NCBI GenBank assembly: GCA_039029735.1
Contig: JBCCFL010000030.1
Span: 9,035-73,034 of the forward strand
Origin: CADEDH01 sp039029735
GTDB lineage: Bacteria > Actinomycetota > Acidimicrobiia > Acidimicrobiales > SZUA-35
Reading direction: 5' to 3'
DNA: 64,000 bases
Under the pieces are notes generated by a model, which did not search any database, was not told the origin of the DNA, and saw nothing but the letters and a program-made list of their open reading frames with translations. Positions 8,141-15,835 of the stretch are shown here, in pieces. Both the position numbers and the translations under genes were made by a program. Within the stretch, counting starts at the first letter, position 1; each line of letters opens with the position of its first letter.

Positions 8141-9520
8141 ATGTACGAGCAGGGTGAGCAGAAGCGGTTCGTCATCATCGGTGGTGGCCCGGGGGGCACC
8201 ACGTGTGCCACCCACGCCGCCCGGTTCGGAGCCGACGTCACGCTGATCGAGCGCGACATCATCGGCGGCGCCGCCCATCTGCTCGACTGCATCCCGTCCA
8301 AGGCGATGATCGCCACTGGCGGGGCGATGACGCTCATGAACACCGCGGCCGAGATGGGCCTCGCCCGGGTTGACGTGGAGCTCGATTTCGAGGCGCTCCG
8401 TGCCCGCATCTCCGACATCGAAGACCGCCTGGAGGCGTCGACCGCCGATCTGTTGCGCAGCCAGGGTGTGAAGCTGATCGAGGGAACGGGCCGGCTCGTT
8501 GGGCCTCACGAGGTGGAGGTCGAGCGCGCCGACGGCGGAACCGAGACGCTCGCCGCCGACGTGATCGTGCTCAGCACCGGTTCACGGCCCCGGATCCCGG
8601 ACTGGGCCAATGTTGACGGCGTGCGGGTGCTCACGACCCGCGACGCCTACCCACCGCCCGAGCTGCCCGACCATCTGATCGTGGTGGGTTCCGGCGTGAC
8701 CGGCGTGGAGTTCGTGCACATGTTCTCGTCGTTCGGCTCGGACGTGTCGCTGATCGTGAGCCGTCAGCAGGTGCTCCCCGGCAAGGATCCCGAAGTTGCC
8801 GCAGTGTTGGAGCAGAGCTTCGTCGAGCGTGGGGTGAAGCTCCTGATGGGGGCGCGGGCCACCAAGATCGACGTGGCCGATGATGGAGTGGCCGTACACA
8901 CCGACGATGGTCGGGTGGCGTCCGGGTCGCACGTGCTGCTCGCCATCGGGTCGGTCCCGAACTCCGAGAACCTGGGGCTTGACGCCGCCGGTGTGGAGGC
9001 CGAATGGGGATACGTCAAGGTGGACCACAACTGCCGGTCGAACGTGCCTCACATCTACGCCGCTGGTGACCTGTCGGGCCGACTGCCGCTGTCGTCGGTG
9101 GCGTCCACCCAGGGGCGCAAGATCGCCGAACATGCGATGGGGCGGCACCAGTTCGCCCACCATCGCCACATCGACTACGACAAGGCGGCGTCCGCGATCT
9201 TCACCGACCCCGAGATCGCAGACGTCGGAGTGGCCGAGGCCGACGCCTTCGCCGAGGGCCGGAAGATCCGGGTGACGAAGGTGCCGTTCTCGATGTCGGC
9301 CAAGGCGCTCATCAACAACGACCCGCGAGGCTTCGTGAAGATCGTGTCGGATCCGGCCACCGGGGTGGTGATCGGCGGCTCGATCGTGGGCCGTCACGCG
9401 GCCGAGCTCATCTCGGTGTTGGCGTTGGCGGTGTCGGCGGGTCTGACTGTGGCCGATCTCGTGGAGTCGCTGTTCGTGCACCCGGCGCTGGCCGAGGTGC
9501 TCGGCGAAGCTGCGATCTGA
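8141..9520 (+). CDS. lpdA: NAD(P)H-quinone reductase of the LpdA type
   Basis: Class I flavoprotein disulfide reductase fold (459 residues) with an FAD motif (IIGGGPGG, residues 12-19), an NAD(P) motif (VVGSGVTGVEF) and a second FAD motif (YAAGDLSG). In true dihydrolipoamide dehydrogenases the active site reads GGxCxxxxC. Here the first Cys is Ala45 and only Cys50 remains (DCIPSK). This loss is characteristic of Mycobacterium LpdA (Rv3303c), which reduces quinones rather than lipoamide. The C-terminal HPALAE motif of the dimer interface is kept. It is cytoplasmic and probably monocistronic. Confidence 0.87.
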   Translation: MYEQGEQKRFVIIGGGPGGTTCATHAARFGADVTLIERDIIGGAAHLLDCIPSKAMIATGGAMTLMNTAAEMGLARVDVELDFEALRARISDIEDRLEASTADLLRSQGVKLIEGTGRLVGPHEVEVERADGGTETLAADVIVLSTGSRPRIPDWANVDGVRVLTTRDAYPPPELPDHLIVVGSGVTGVEFVHMFSSFGSDVSLIVSRQQVLPGKDPEVAAVLEQSFVERGVKLLMGARATKIDVADDGVAVHTDDGRVASGSHVLLAIGSVPNSENLGLDAAGVEAEWGYVKVDHNCRSNVPHIYAAGDLSGRLPLSSVASTQGRKIAEHAMGRHQFAHHRHIDYDKAASAIFTDPEIADVGVAEADAFAEGRKIRVTKVPFSMSAKALINNDPRGFVKIVSDPATGVVIGGSIVGRHAAELISVLALAVSAGLTVADLVESLFVHPALAEVLGEAAI

Positions 9521-9530
9521 GATCTGGGCG

Positions 9531-9683
9531 CTACCGGTTGGTCGGATCCGCCATTCCGGCCGACTCCGTCGGAACGTCCACCGAGGTCGGGGTTGCCCTC
9601 GACTCAACCGCTTCGATCGAGATCGAGGCAGCGGCGATGATGGCGATGGCGGCGATGGCGGCGATGCGAATGATCCAGTGCAT
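9531..9683 (-). CDS. Small single-span membrane protein (50 residues)
   Basis: A 50-codon frame with GGGAGA 7-9 nt before its ATG. It encodes a very hydrophobic N-terminal helix rich in alternating Ile and Ala (MHWIIRIAAIAAIAIIAA), then a short polar tail that would face outside (EAVESRATPTSVDVPTES). It is convergent with lpdA, only 10 nt from its stop. It is not recognisable as a family; coding is inferred from the good ribosome-binding site and the transmembrane pattern. Confidence 0.5.
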   Translation of the reverse strand: MHWIIRIAAIAAIAIIAAASISIEAVESRATPTSVDVPTESAGMADPTNR

Positions 9684-9902
9684 GACGTGATCTCCCTGAT
9701 CAGCGAGGCCTGGTGCGGCCTTCTCACCCGTCCTGACCGCCGGCTGAGCCGGCCCTTACAGGTGGCGGCGAAGAATTCCGTGGCCCGTCGTTCACAAGAC
9801 TCCGCTGTGGCGCTCCTGATACCGATATCGACATCGATGGTTGAACGTGCCCTGAGTCGCCCCGCGGCCCCTGGGGCCGGCTGAGGTGCCACCATCGAGC
9901 CC
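9684..9902. other. Divergent intergenic region with hairpins
   Basis: About 220 bp between the small membrane protein and the ferritin-like gene. It holds GCCGGC-TGA-GCCGGC and a 7-bp GC-rich hairpin at 9865-9879 (CGGCCCC and its complement) shortly before the next start. No open frame with a credible start was found. Confidence 0.4.
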
Positions 9903-10676
9903 ATGGATGAGGGTGGGACCAACGCAACAGCCGTGATCGACGTCGACCAGACTGGGCCAGCCGACGGTGCTTCGGTCGCCGAGGTCGAGCGCTGGTGGCG
10001 CCGCGAGTTCGAGGGCGTGGCCGGCCAGCACGCCGAGCTGACGGTTGGCGACATCGGGCTCACCGCGCCCGTGGCCGATGCGGTCGGACCGTCCCTCGCC
10101 ACGTTCCAGCTCGGTGAATCGGGCTCTGGTGATCACCTTCTCGCAGCAGCCCGTGGGGCGGGTGTCGGCGACGACCAGATCGAGGCCCTGCGGGCCTTTG
10201 TGGTCGAGGAGCAGGAGCACGCTCGGCTGCTCGGGCTCATCCTCGACGCCATGGGCACGCCTCGCCTCACCGCTCACTGGACCGACCACGTGTTCGTGCT
10301 CATCCGACGGATCAAATCGCTGCGGACCGAGGTGCTCACTCTCCTCGTGGCCGAGGTGATCGCACTCCGCTACTACTCGGCCCTTCGTGATGGCCTTCCG
10401 CCGTCCGACCTCACCGAGGTCTGTGGCCGGATCCACGCCGACGAATTGCGCCACGTCGAGTTCCACGCCGCCACGCTGCCCCGGCACCTCCGGCGGTTCC
10501 CGCCGGGTATTCGCCACGTCGTTCGCCTGGCGTGGAACGCCCTCGTCACGGCCACGAGTGTGCTCATCGCCGTCGACCACGGCCCAGCTCTCGCTGCCGC
10601 CGGGATGGGTCGCCGCCGGTTCGTTCGCGACGTTTGGCACCTCCGAGCCGACCTGGATCGTCGCCTGTTTGGCTGA
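9903..10676 (+). CDS. Ferritin-like di-iron protein
   Basis: A 257-residue helical protein with the spacing of a ferritin-like four-helix bundle: a Glu in helix 1 (LGESGSGDHLL), E-x2-H in helix 2 (EEQEHARLL), a Glu in helix 3 (VAEVIALRYY) and E-x2-H in helix 4 (ADELRHVEFH). That is a full set of di-iron ligands, so an oxidase, oxygenase or iron-binding role is plausible. A C-terminal part has a hydrophobic helix (WNALVTATSVLIAV) that could touch the membrane. The specific reaction is not known. The region before the ATG contains no leaderless-type box. Confidence 0.7.
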   Translation: MDEGGTNATAVIDVDQTGPADGASVAEVERWWRREFEGVAGQHAELTVGDIGLTAPVADAVGPSLATFQLGESGSGDHLLAAARGAGVGDDQIEALRAFVVEEQEHARLLGLILDAMGTPRLTAHWTDHVFVLIRRIKSLRTEVLTLLVAEVIALRYYSALRDGLPPSDLTEVCGRIHADELRHVEFHAATLPRHLRRFPPGIRHVVRLAWNALVTATSVLIAVDHGPALAAAGMGRRRFVRDVWHLRADLDRRLFG

Positions 10677-10694
10677 CCAGAGCGCTCAGGCCGT

Positions 10695-10700
10695 TAGCGT
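10695..10700 (+). promoter_or_regulatory. -10 box of a probable leaderless transcript (methyltransferase)
   Basis: TAGCGT ends 9 nt before the ATG at 10710, with no ribosome-binding site between. Confidence 0.45.
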
Positions 10701-10709
10701 TCATCGACG

Positions 10710-11669
10710 ATGGCTTCGTCGGTGCCTCGAACCGCCAAGTGGCGGCAGTTCCTCGACCGAACGAGCGCGGCCACGGGCCTGCGAGCCGAGGAGCTCGTCG
10801 ACCGACTCCAAGGCGCTCGGGCGTCCTCGGCCCGGGCCAACCGGCTCCACCCCGACGGTCGAGACGCCATCGTGGATCGGCTCCTGGGCGAATGGCCGGC
10901 GCTCGAGCCCGTGCACGGCGACCCCGATTCGTTCCTCTGCTCCGACGCCGCGCCATACACCGAACTGATCGACCTCGCCGACGAGGGCCTCGTCTATCTC
11001 CAGAACGCATCGAGCCTGTTGCCCGTGATGGCGCTCGATCCCCAGCCCGGGGAGCGGATCCTCGACATGGCTGCTGCTCCTGGCGGCAAGGCGTTCAACA
11101 TCGCCGCCCGTATGGGCAACGAGGGGGAGCTCTGGCTCAACGACGCTGCGCGGCCTCGGCTGGAGAAAATGCAGCGCCTCGCAGGGACCTACCACGTGGA
11201 GGTGCACGCGTTCCTGGAACACAAGGCGCAGTACCTCGACAAGGAGATCACCGACACGCGCTTCGACCGGATCCTGGTGGATGCCCAATGCACTGGTGAA
11301 GGTCGCTTCGACCTGCGCCGCCGCAATGCCCTCCAGCACTGGAACCTGTCACGAATCGAGACCTACACCCACCTCCAGACGAAGATGCTCGAGGTGGCCT
11401 ACCGTCTGCTCCGCCCGGGGGGCCGGATCGTGTATTCCACCTGCACGATCGCGCCCGAGGAGAACGAGGCACCCATCCACCGCATCCTGGGCCGTCACGA
11501 CGATCTCGACGTCGAGGCGCTGCCTCCCAGCCCCAACGATGCCGATCTGATCCCCGGGCTGAAGAGCTGGGATGGGCATCGCTTCGATGCCCGCATCCAG
11601 CGCACGGGGCGTGTGCTGCCCGGTGCCCGCTTCGAGGCCTTCTACGTCGCCAGCCTGCTCAAACGCTGA
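10710..11669 (+). CDS. RsmB/RsmF-type RNA 5-methylcytosine methyltransferase
   Basis: SAM-dependent RNA m5C methyltransferase of the NOL1/NOP2/Sun family, 319 residues. Motif I reads LDMAAAPGGKAFNIA, motif IV DRILVDAQCTGEG and motif VI YSTCTIAPEENE; the Cys of motif VI is the expected nucleophile and that of motif IV the release Cys. Motif IV differs slightly from the usual DAPCSG (Pro replaced by Gln). There is no NusB-like N-terminal domain as in RsmB and no PUA tail, so the target could be rRNA or tRNA. Confidence 0.85.
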   Translation: MASSVPRTAKWRQFLDRTSAATGLRAEELVDRLQGARASSARANRLHPDGRDAIVDRLLGEWPALEPVHGDPDSFLCSDAAPYTELIDLADEGLVYLQNASSLLPVMALDPQPGERILDMAAAPGGKAFNIAARMGNEGELWLNDAARPRLEKMQRLAGTYHVEVHAFLEHKAQYLDKEITDTRFDRILVDAQCTGEGRFDLRRRNALQHWNLSRIETYTHLQTKMLEVAYRLLRPGGRIVYSTCTIAPEENEAPIHRILGRHDDLDVEALPPSPNDADLIPGLKSWDGHRFDARIQRTGRVLPGARFEAFYVASLLKR

Positions 11670-11713
11670 GCCAGGCCAGGGGCCGTTCGGTGGCCAGTAC
11701 GGCCTCCGAACCG

Positions 11714-12442
11714 CTACTCGGGTGGTGCGGGAGGTGGCTCGGCCTGGCCTCCGAGCGATCGGTGCTGGTGCCCGATCTGGGGTACCAGGCTGTAGCCGTG
11801 GCCTCGAATGGTGCGGATAAGATCGTGATCGAAGCCTGCGTTCAGCTTCCGTCGGAGATACCCGATGTACACGTGCACCACGTGGGGATCGCTGTGCTCG
11901 TCACCCCACACGGCATGGAGGATCTCCGACCGCGACACGGTCTGACCAGCGCGCTGCATGAGGTACCGCAGGAGCGCGAATTCGCGTTGCGTGAGGTCGA
12001 TCCGTTGCCCACCGCGCACGCATGACTTCGTCGCAGGGTCGAGGTGGAGGTCGCCGACGGGGGAGACCCCAGCCGCACTCGAGTGCGACCGGCGAGAGAG
12101 CGCCCGGACGCGAGCGAGCAGCACCGGTGGCTCGAACGGCTTGGTGAGATAGTCGTCGGCTCCTGAATCGAGGCCCTCGACCTCATCCCAGACCCCGTCC
12201 TTGCCCGTGAGCATCAACACTGGCACCGTGAAGCCCCGGTTGCGGATCTCGGCGCTCACCACAAATCCGTTCGTGTCGGGAAGGAGCAGGTCGAGGGTGA
12301 GCACGGCATAGTCGCCCTGTTCGAGCATCGGGATGGCGTCGCCCCCGAACCGTGTTGCGTCGACGACGTAGCCGTCGGACTCCAGCGTCGCCGTGATGGC
12401 GCGTGCCACCCCCGGATCATCTTCGACCACGAGTACCCGCAT
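11714..12442 (-). CDS. OmpR/PhoB-family response regulator
   Basis: Two-domain response regulator (242 residues). The receiver domain has the acidic pocket EDD (8-9), the phosphoacceptor Asp51 (LTLDLLLPDTNG), Thr79 and Lys101 (YLTKPF). The C-terminal winged-helix domain has the transactivation-loop and recognition-helix region HVVHVYIGYLRRKL and ends RTIRGHGYSL. It is divergent from a histidine kinase gene, 211 bp away, and almost certainly its partner. A GGAAGGGG lies upstream of the ATG. Targets are unknown; the neighbouring pilus locus is a candidate. Confidence 0.92.
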   Translation of the reverse strand: MRVLVVEDDPGVARAITATLESDGYVVDATRFGGDAIPMLEQGDYAVLTLDLLLPDTNGFVVSAEIRNRGFTVPVLMLTGKDGVWDEVEGLDSGADDYLTKPFEPPVLLARVRALSRRSHSSAAGVSPVGDLHLDPATKSCVRGGQRIDLTQREFALLRYLMQRAGQTVSRSEILHAVWGDEHSDPHVVHVYIGYLRRKLNAGFDHDLIRTIRGHGYSLVPQIGHQHRSLGGQAEPPPAPPE

Positions 12443-12653
12443 TCGCTGATTGCCCCTTCCCGTCTCCGTGCACGGCCCCTGGATTCGTGCGCTCTGTCCC
12501 CCGACGAGTCAAAGACAAACCAGCCGCCAAAACTGTCACCTCAAAAGCCGATAAACATCAAACAATAAGGTTGTTGTCACATCACACCGGCCACTGTTGC
12601 GTTTTCAAACGACTGCTTGCCTCCATCCTCAGGGCGGAAGTACCTTCGCCGTA
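12443..12653. other. Divergent promoter region of the two-component system
   Basis: A 211-bp region with an unusually A/T-rich core (about 12525-12605) for this genome, between the response regulator and kinase starts. It probably carries promoters for both directions and a regulator site; no clear inverted repeat was found. Confidence 0.5.
12641..12646 (+). promoter_or_regulatory. -10 box of a probable leaderless transcript (histidine kinase)
   Basis: TACCTT ends 7 nt before the ATG at 12654, supporting that start over an in-frame codon at 12597. Confidence 0.5.
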
Positions 12654-14027
12654 ATGGTGGTTCGGTTTGACCTGGGGAGGGTCTACCGTCCCCGGTCGCA
12701 CGCAGCGACCGTCGCGACGCGCGTCGACCTCTCCCGCTACGTGGTGCTGGTCGCTGCCCTCTGCGCCGCGTTTCTCGCGGTAACTGCGTTCGGGTGGCCA
12801 TCCGACGAGCGGGCCGCTGAAGAGGCAAGAGACCTCGTGCGTGAGTATCACCTCGCACTGATGATGGGTGAGCCGCTCAACGACGTTGCGATCGAGCCCC
12901 ACCAGTACGCAACCATCCACACGCCGAGCGGTCTTCCGATCAACTTCGGCCTCAGGCCGTCGGCCGGCGTGGTTCGCCACTTCGAGCGCCAGGCCGTTCT
13001 CACGCTCAACGACACGCTCGCCACACAGCCGCCGCAGTTCAGCGGCGATGGATGGTCGGTACGGGCGATGGCCTGCTCGCAGCAGAACCGCTGTACGTAC
13101 CTGCTGGCCGGGAGCCAGCGTCAGAGCTATCTGCAGTTCGTGCGGAGCCAGCTCACCGAGCCGATCGCGCTCCTGTTGCTCTTGCCGATCGTTGCCTTCG
13201 CTGTCGAGTACCGCGTTCGGCGCCGTATCGGCGGCTCGCTGCAGGCCGTCGAACGTCAGGTGGCGCAGGTCGGTACCGGCGACGAACGAACGATCAAGGC
13301 CGGAGACAACTCGACGCCCGAGGTGGCGCAGTTGGTGGCATCGACCAACGAGGCGATCGGTCGATACGAGCTGGCCCTGGGGCGCGACGCCAGGGTTCTG
13401 GCCGAGACGGTGCACGACCTGCGTTCGCCGCTGTCGGCGGCCAGTGTGCTGGTCGATCTGGCGGTCAAGAACGGGTCGGTGGACCTGTTGCCGGACTGTG
13501 CGGCGGAGATCAAACGGGCCGGCACCATGATCGACGGCATCTTGTTGATGTCGCGTACCGGAAGCCAGGCCAAACACCTCGTCGACCTCGATGTCACCGA
13601 GGTGGTGATCCACGCCGTGGACGCCACCCGACTCCGCTTCCGCGATGTGCGAATCGAGACCGATCTCGACGCGGTGACGGGCCAGCTGAATCCCAAGGCG
13701 ATCGAGAGCATTGCATCGAATCTCCTCGAGAACGCCGCCAAGTACAGCCGGAATCGGATCCGCGTCACTCTCGCCGAGAGCGAGGGGTCACTTCACCTCA
13801 GCGTCGAGGACAATGGGGAAGGTATCGATCCGTCCGACTATGACCGGGTGCTGTCCTGGGCCGGACGGGCCGACGACGCGAGTGGGTTGACCGATCTTCC
13901 CAGCGAGGGCCTGGGCCTGAGCATCGTGCGCGAGGCCGTGCGAATCCAACGGGGTGTGGTCAGGCTCGGTCAATCCGATCTGGGTGGCTGCCGTTTCGAC
14001 GTTGTCATCCCACTTTTTCCGTCCTAG
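12654..14027 (+). CDS. Sensor histidine kinase
   Basis: Membrane histidine kinase of 457 residues. A first membrane helix (YVVLVAALCAAFLAVTAFGW) and a second (PIALLLLLPIVAFAV) frame an extracytoplasmic sensor of about 110 residues that holds two Cys (MACSQQNRC). A HAMP-like linker follows, then the dimerisation H-box with phosphoacceptor His254 (ETVHDLRSPLSAA). The catalytic domain has an N-box (NLLENAAKYS), G1 (DNGEGID) and G2 (EGLGLSIV). The signal is unknown. It is divergent from the response regulator and directly upstream of the Tad pilus genes. Confidence 0.92.
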   Translation: MVVRFDLGRVYRPRSHAATVATRVDLSRYVVLVAALCAAFLAVTAFGWPSDERAAEEARDLVREYHLALMMGEPLNDVAIEPHQYATIHTPSGLPINFGLRPSAGVVRHFERQAVLTLNDTLATQPPQFSGDGWSVRAMACSQQNRCTYLLAGSQRQSYLQFVRSQLTEPIALLLLLPIVAFAVEYRVRRRIGGSLQAVERQVAQVGTGDERTIKAGDNSTPEVAQLVASTNEAIGRYELALGRDARVLAETVHDLRSPLSAASVLVDLAVKNGSVDLLPDCAAEIKRAGTMIDGILLMSRTGSQAKHLVDLDVTEVVIHAVDATRLRFRDVRIETDLDAVTGQLNPKAIESIASNLLENAAKYSRNRIRVTLAESEGSLHLSVEDNGEGIDPSDYDRVLSWAGRADDASGLTDLPSEGLGLSIVREAVRIQRGVVRLGQSDLGGCRFDVVIPLFPS

Positions 14028-14043
14028 GTTGGAGCGCTCCAAC
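14028..14043. promoter_or_regulatory. Perfect 16-bp palindrome GTTGGAGCGCTCCAAC
   Basis: A perfect palindrome right behind the kinase stop codon and about 210 bp ahead of the Tad operon. Its core TGGAGCGCTCCA recurs at 51284-51296. The GAGCGCTC centre is typical of LacI-family operators in actinobacteria. It could also act as a terminator stem, but a loop-less palindrome without a T-tract argues more for an operator. Confidence 0.55.
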
Positions 14044-14252
14044 ACGGAGAGTGGGTGATACCGCCACTCTCGGCGGCTTCAGCGATGCTGGCCGGGGCAA
14101 TAGGGGCACTATGCCGCATCGAGCGGCACAAGTCTCGGGTTGCTTTGCTGCGTTTCTGCCCGGTTTCTGATCCTCTCTTCGCGGACTCTGAGCGACTCTG
14201 ACCGTTCGTTGCGTGCGCCTTATCAGTCTCTGAACTGGCCTCCGTTAAACAC
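14044..14252. other. Leader region of the Tad operon
   Basis: About 210 bp with no gene, of lower GC than its surroundings (TTTGCTGCGTTTCTGCC, TTATCAGTCTCTG). It is the only sizeable gap before the pilus operon and probably holds its promoter. No convincing -10/-35 pair could be chosen by eye. Confidence 0.4.
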
Positions 14253-14987
14253 GTGACCATGGTCACCAGGGCGGAGGCGACAGGCTTCAACGGAGCAGTG
14301 GACTCGGCGGATCAGGTGATGCCAGAGGGCCTGATCGACGTGTCTTCGCACCCGGTTGGGGTGACTGCGCCAGCACGGCGCAGCCCGAATCGCCTCTGGC
14401 TCGTGACCGGCCTTCTGATCGTGTTGATCACGGGCGTGCTGTCGTTCGTGTTGTTCTCGACCACCACCGACCGGGTGTCGGTGCTGGCCGCCGGCCGGAG
14501 CATCGAGGTTGGCGAGCGGCTCGACAGATCCAACGTGGTGGTGGTCGACGTGCTGCCTGGTACTGCGGCAACGGCGATTCGCCTTGATCAGTACCTCGAA
14601 GACCCCGATCTGGTGCTCGGCCAGGAAGTCCAGCACCGGGTGGAGTCCGGGGCGATCATCCAACCAGCGTCGCTGTTCGCCGAGCAGGTCGAAGACGAGC
14701 CGATGATCCTCGGGGCACGGCTTGCCCCTGGCCAGTACCCACTTCCGCAGCTGACCAGCGGCGATCGGGTGGCGGTCATCATCCTCGAGACACTCGACGA
14801 CGACAGCTTCTCGGTTCGGGCTGAGCAGTTCACCGAGGCAGTCGTGGTCGACATCTCGTCGTTGGGCTCGGGCGCCAACAGTGAGGTCTTCGTCTCGTTC
14901 GAGGTCGGATCCTCCGAAGCGGCCGTGATCTCCGGGGCCCTCGCCCAGTCGCGGGTTCGACTCGGGCTCGTGGAGTACGAGTCGTGA
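14253..14987 (+). CDS. cpaB: CpaB/RcpC-like SAF-domain pilus assembly protein
   Basis: First gene of the Tad/Flp pilus operon. It has one N-terminal membrane helix (LWLVTGLLIVLITGVLSFVL, about residues 50-70) and an SAF-like domain behind it (VLAAGRSIEVGERLDRSNVV ... GQYPLPQLTSGDRVAVII), the pattern of CpaB/RcpC. It is expected to sit in the membrane with its domain outside, helping pilus assembly. At 244 residues it fits monoderm CpaB proteins. GTG 14253 and ATG 14259 are both possible starts. Its stop overlaps the next start by 4 nt. Confidence 0.82.
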   Translation: MTMVTRAEATGFNGAVDSADQVMPEGLIDVSSHPVGVTAPARRSPNRLWLVTGLLIVLITGVLSFVLFSTTTDRVSVLAAGRSIEVGERLDRSNVVVVDVLPGTAATAIRLDQYLEDPDLVLGQEVQHRVESGAIIQPASLFAEQVEDEPMILGARLAPGQYPLPQLTSGDRVAVIILETLDDDSFSVRAEQFTEAVVVDISSLGSGANSEVFVSFEVGSSEAAVISGALAQSRVRLGLVEYES

Positions 14988-15835
14988 CCGTGCTCGGCAT
15001 TGCATCGGTGCGGCTGAGCCCGGGCGCGACGTCGTTGGCTGTCGGACTCTCGTGGACGCTGCCGTCACCAGTCACCTTGATCGAGGCCGACCCGGAAGGT
15101 GGGGTGATTGGGCCTCGCTTCAGTCTCGACGACCGCCGTGATCTGCTCACCTACGGCGTCGACGTGCGACGGGGCTTCGAGCCCGACAAATTGTTCGCCA
15201 ACACCACGGCCCTGGGGCGGGTGCACTGCCTGCTCGCCCCCACGAACCCGCCATCGGCCCAACGCGCCGTCGAACTCACCGCCGGTGTCCTCGGGGAGAA
15301 TCTGCCCCGCTACGACATGACCTCGGTGGTCGACCTCGGGTGTCTCACCGTCAACAGCCCTGCGATCCCGTTGGCGATGAAGGTGGACCGGCTCCTGCTG
15401 GTCATGCGGCCCTACGTGGAGTCGATGCACGCACTTCTGAACGTGCTCGGCATGGTGCGGGCGTGGGGAGTTCCGACCGATCTGGTGGTCGTCGGCGATC
15501 GGCCATTCAAAGCCCAGGAGATCGCGGAAGTGGCTGCTGTGCCGGTCGCAGCCGTGTTGTCTCATGACCCGCGAGCAGCCACGGCCTTCAGCGGAGGCCG
15601 CTTCTCCTCGCGCCTGTTCCGGCGCTCCACGCTGCTGCGAACCGTCAGCGCCCTCGCCGTCGATCTGACCGTCGATTCGATCAAGGCTCAGCTCGGGGGC
15701 GGGATCGAACCGCACTCGGCCGCCCCGCCGCCCCCACCGGCTCCGCCCCCTCCGCCTCCACCAGCTCCGCCTGCGGCCGCGCAAATGGCGCCAGCCACGA
15801 CCTCACTCGGCGTGCACCTGCGGGGTGAGCGATGA
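14984..15835 (+). CDS. CpaE/TadZ-like degenerate MinD-family protein
   Basis: A 283-residue protein in the position of CpaE/TadZ, the pilus localisation factor of the ParA/MinD family. It keeps MinD-like strands (VTLIEADPEGGVIG, VVDLGCLTV, VDRLLLVMRP), but the N-terminal loop lacks a Walker A lysine (SPGATSLAVGLS), so ATP hydrolysis is doubtful. The C-terminus is an unusual proline tract (about residues 246-263, nearly all Pro with some Ala), likely a flexible or protein-binding tail. It overlaps both neighbours by 4 nt, which shows tight translational coupling. Confidence 0.72.
   Translation: MTVLGIASVRLSPGATSLAVGLSWTLPSPVTLIEADPEGGVIGPRFSLDDRRDLLTYGVDVRRGFEPDKLFANTTALGRVHCLLAPTNPPSAQRAVELTAGVLGENLPRYDMTSVVDLGCLTVNSPAIPLAMKVDRLLLVMRPYVESMHALLNVLGMVRAWGVPTDLVVVGDRPFKAQEIAEVAAVPVAAVLSHDPRAATAFSGGRFSSRLFRRSTLLRTVSALAVDLTVDSIKAQLGGGIEPHSAAPPPPPAPPPPPPPAPPAAAQMAPATTSLGVHLRGER

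Noticed and set aside
8141..9520. Dihydrolipoamide dehydrogenase
   Set aside because: The redox disulfide is incomplete (Ala45), which is incompatible with lipoamide chemistry.
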